Positions 55,960 through 57,495 of a stretch of 57,495 nucleotides of DNA are shown here, one piece after another. The first letter of the stretch is position 1; the number at the start of each line of letters is the position of its first letter. The notes beneath the pieces were generated by a model. That model was not told where the DNA came from. It did not search any database and worked only from the letters and a program-made list of their open reading frames with translations. The translations under genes were made by a program, and so were the position numbers. Origin of the DNA: Asticcacaulis sp. YBE204 (GTDB lineage: Bacteria; Pseudomonadota; Alphaproteobacteria; Caulobacterales; Caulobacteraceae). Location: assembly GCF_000495855.1 (NCBI RefSeq), contig NZ_AWGF01000017.1, forward strand, positions 1-57,495. Direction: 5' to 3'.

Positions 55960-56139
55960 ATGACAGATGAAATTCTAATTGCACCGGAAATGATTAAAGC
56001 TGGTGTGGACAGATATTATGAATTTAAGTTCGGCGATAAGGCTGAGTGGATTGTTGAGGCTATATATCTTGCTATGCGTCTAGAGTTTCAAGACATTGAT
56101 TCAGCTTCTTTTATAAAAGAAACAAGATGTGAAATATAA
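55960..56139 (+). CDS. Small 59-residue protein with EMIKAG motif
   Basis: The small open frame is MTDEILIAPEMIKAG followed by WIVEAIYLAMRLEF. The pattern EMI-x-AG followed by an AIYxAM helix resembles small unknown proteins often found in alphaproteobacterial phages and mobile elements. The last 52 bases overlap the 3' end of the convergent HEPN-like gene. No strong ribosome binding site is visible. Confidence 0.55.
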   Translation: MTDEILIAPEMIKAGVDRYYEFKFGDKAEWIVEAIYLAMRLEFQDIDSASFIKETRCEI

Positions 56140-56741
56140 ATTTCACCAATTTCTATAGGTTTTTTTGTATTTAACTGCTGACCATTATGCGTAGTTGGCA
56201 CTTTAAAAACAGTTCCAAATTTACTATCTATAATCGGGATAAGGGCGAGCCCCATTCTGGGAATGCCTATTCCCAGTTTCCAATTTTTCTTCTCATCCAT
56301 TATTTTGGGATTTCTTTCCCATGTTAGTATAAATCCAGAATCTGTTTTTTCGACTTTAGCCCTATTGGGATCAATAGTTAAAAATGGCTCTAACTCATTT
56401 GTTTCTGGGTTAACTAATCCAAAGGGAAAAGGAACTGCGGTTTCTATTACAGTGTTTCTTCCATGTTCGACTTCATTCCTTGCTTGATACATATAGGATA
56501 GCAATTCATCATTTTTATCTCTTTTTCTAATGCTTCCGTACCATTGGCGACCCTGGGGCGTAGCTTGCGAACCGCCCTCTATTGCATGGATAATCGACCC
56601 GCTACGGGTTAAAAAGTCGGCCCAAGAGTTTGCGAATTGATTATAATTCTGAGCATTCCGACATTCAGACAGGGCTTCTTTTGCCTTATCCAAATTATGA
56701 TAGCACTTGGTTATTTGGTGTTTATCGAAGCGTGGGTTCAT
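56088..56741 (-). CDS. HEPN-like protein of unknown function
   Basis: A 217-residue protein, markedly AT-rich. The N-terminal 100 residues look all-helical and end in MYQARNEVEHG, which contains the R-x4-H motif (RNEVEH) of HEPN domains; many HEPN proteins are RNases or toxins in defence and toxin-antitoxin systems. The C-terminal 110 residues are beta-rich with FILTWERNPK. I see no obvious antitoxin partner beside it, though three small genes surround it. The HEPN call rests on one motif and the helical context. Confidence 0.6.
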   Translation of the reverse strand: MNPRFDKHQITKCYHNLDKAKEALSECRNAQNYNQFANSWADFLTRSGSIIHAIEGGSQATPQGRQWYGSIRKRDKNDELLSYMYQARNEVEHGRNTVIETAVPFPFGLVNPETNELEPFLTIDPNRAKVEKTDSGFILTWERNPKIMDEKKNWKLGIGIPRMGLALIPIIDSKFGTVFKVPTTHNGQQLNTKKPIEIGEIYISHLVSFIKEAESMS

Positions 56742-56804
56742 TATATTATCAAAATTATACGGAATATTATTCCAGTGGTGGAATTACTTTGGTCCAGAAT
56801 GGCA

Positions 56805-56999
56805 TTATGCCAACCACGCTCCCGGATCGTTGCCTTCGTAAGTCCTGCGAGCGCGAACCGCGTCGAGACATTCGGAATAGAGGTCAAGATAGTCTTTGCG
56901 GTTAATAGTTGAAGGGTGTGTCGATCCCTTCTCTGCCGCATATATGGTTTGCGTTAGCATGTAAGCTACGTACTCGGGTGTATTAGATCCGTCAGCCAT
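56805..56999 (-). CDS. Small 64-residue protein of unknown function
   Basis: A 64-residue protein starting at the ATG at 56999 (a TTG at 57017 is possible). The sequence has TPEYVAYMLTQTIYAAE and a C-terminal RKDYLDLYSECLDAVRARRT. This resembles small proteins of alphaproteobacterial mobile elements. It lies 63 bases upstream of the HEPN-like gene on the same strand, so the two may be co-transcribed and functionally linked. Confidence 0.6.
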   Translation of the reverse strand: MADGSNTPEYVAYMLTQTIYAAEKGSTHPSTINRKDYLDLYSECLDAVRARRTYEGNDPGAWLA

Positions 57000-57129
57000 T
57001 TGATATCTCGTTTGCAATTATCCACATGATCTGCAATCAGGGACTGATTCTCACTTTGTTCCAAGCGTTAATCTTTCATTAATCAAACGGTCCTCAGACT
57101 TGTGGTGCATCAGTTAAAAGGGACTGTCG

Positions 57130-57378
57130 ATGTATCACATATTTGACGATTTTCTGAGAAAACCCACTTGGTCAACGAGCCACCCTTCTGACGTAGGGAA
57201 TTTCAGAGCAGCATTGAGCGATGTAATTGGTCATCCAGATTTCGACCCCGATGAAATGGGACGTTATTTCCAACAACATGGTGCTGATGACATTTGGAAG
57301 GGCTCCAACCACGGCGAACGCATTAGCGCTATGGTAAAAGAGGCCAAAGACAAACTGCGCCGTCGTCGTGCAAAATAA
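57130..57378 (+). CDS. Small 82-residue protein of unknown function
   Basis: The 82-residue protein begins MYHIFDDFLRKPTW and ends in a Lys/Arg-rich helix (EAKDKLRRRRAK). GGGA lies at a proper distance before the ATG. No family recognised. The basic tail could bind nucleic acid. It is the rightmost gene of the element, 68 bases from the terminal repeat. Confidence 0.6.
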   Translation: MYHIFDDFLRKPTWSTSHPSDVGNFRAALSDVIGHPDFDPDEMGRYFQQHGADDIWKGSNHGERISAMVKEAKDKLRRRRAK

Positions 57379-57473
57379 CAAAGTCACTTGTGCGTCACCA
57401 CGCACAAGTGACTCAAACATATAGCGTTTTTAAGCGCTCAAATTAGACTTTTGAAACGGTCTCTAAGGCTTGG

Positions 57474-57488
57474 GGGGCCGCAGGCCCC
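57474..57488. repeat. GC hairpin (family 2), displaced from rnhA
   Basis: GGGGCC (57474-57479), a 3-base GCA loop, and GGCCCC (57483-57488), followed by ACACCC. It resembles the hairpins placed directly after ychF and ccrM. Without the element it would start 10 bases past the rnhA stop codon, so it probably belonged to rnhA. Confidence 0.5.
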
Positions 57489-57495
57489 ACACCCG

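Larger units (their letters stand above)
53785..57463. mobile_element. IS5-type element with passenger genes (3.68 kb)
   Basis: Bounded by 18-bp inverted repeats (53785-53802 and 57446-57463) that differ at one base and begin GAGAC. TAA lies on both outer sides (53782-53784 and 57464-57466), matching the 3-bp TNA duplications of some IS5 subgroups. The only transposase inside (55047-55844) is IS5-family. Interior base composition is clearly AT-richer than the flanks. Besides the transposase it carries about six small genes on both strands. Removing it joins the rnhA stop to a GC hairpin of the same type seen after ychF and ccrM, so the insertion is recent relative to the flanks. Confidence 0.8.

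Overview
The window looks like chromosome of an alphaproteobacterium of the order Caulobacterales, most like Asticcacaulis or Caulobacter; the genus is my inference. The base composition is GC-rich. There is a CcrM-type GANTC methyltransferase preceded by rnhB, a fbcFBC-type bc1 operon, and a separate F0 ATP synthase operon encoding both b and b' subunits. An rplY-pth pair lies close to ychF. GTG and TTG starts and short overlaps between neighbouring genes are common.

Layout: 1-7.5 kb holds the end of an unknown gene, rplY, pth, a GT1-like glycosyltransferase, a serine beta-lactamase-fold hydrolase and ychF. 7.5-11 kb holds small secreted proteins, an LGFP-repeat exoprotein split by an in-frame stop, and an HD phosphohydrolase. 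11-15.5 kb holds petABC (bc1 complex), trmL and hemF. 15.5-20.4 kb holds small metabolic genes and the CCA-adding enzyme. 20.6-31.3 kb holds two paralogous cysteine-rich secreted repeat proteins on either side of pyrC, a GT9 glycosyltransferase, a YgfZ-like protein, two DUF805 membrane proteins, rnhB, a Nudix hydrolase, a VOC protein and ccrM. 31.4-40.2 kb holds mutY, a DUF721 gene, three DsbA-like genes (one without its active-site cysteines), a NTR/TIMP-like protein, a GumN/TraB-like protein and smc. 40.4-43.1 kb is atpI-atpB-atpE-b'-b. 44.0-48.7 kb is the glycine-cleavage operon gcvT-gcvH-gcvP behind a tandem glycine riboswitch. 48.9-51.3 kb is an unusual cassette: a putative dual-OB protein, two DUF488 proteins and a convergent NYN-domain gene. 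52.4-53.8 kb is ispH-rnhA.

The last 3.7 kb (53785-57463) is clearly different. It is AT-richer and bounded by 18-bp inverted repeats with one mismatch. It is flanked by a 3-bp TAA duplication that coincides with the rnhA stop codon. It carries one IS5-family transposase plus several small unknown genes, including a protein with a HEPN-like RNxxxH motif. I read it as an IS5-type transposable element with passenger genes.

Repeats: REP-like palindromes (CCCTCTCCCT core) occur at four loci, one inside the mutY reading frame and one inside the gcv operon. A second family of short GC-rich hairpins directly follows ychF and ccrM, and followed rnhA before the insertion. I saw no rRNA, tRNA or CRISPR array. 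All family assignments come from reading the sequence; no database search was run.
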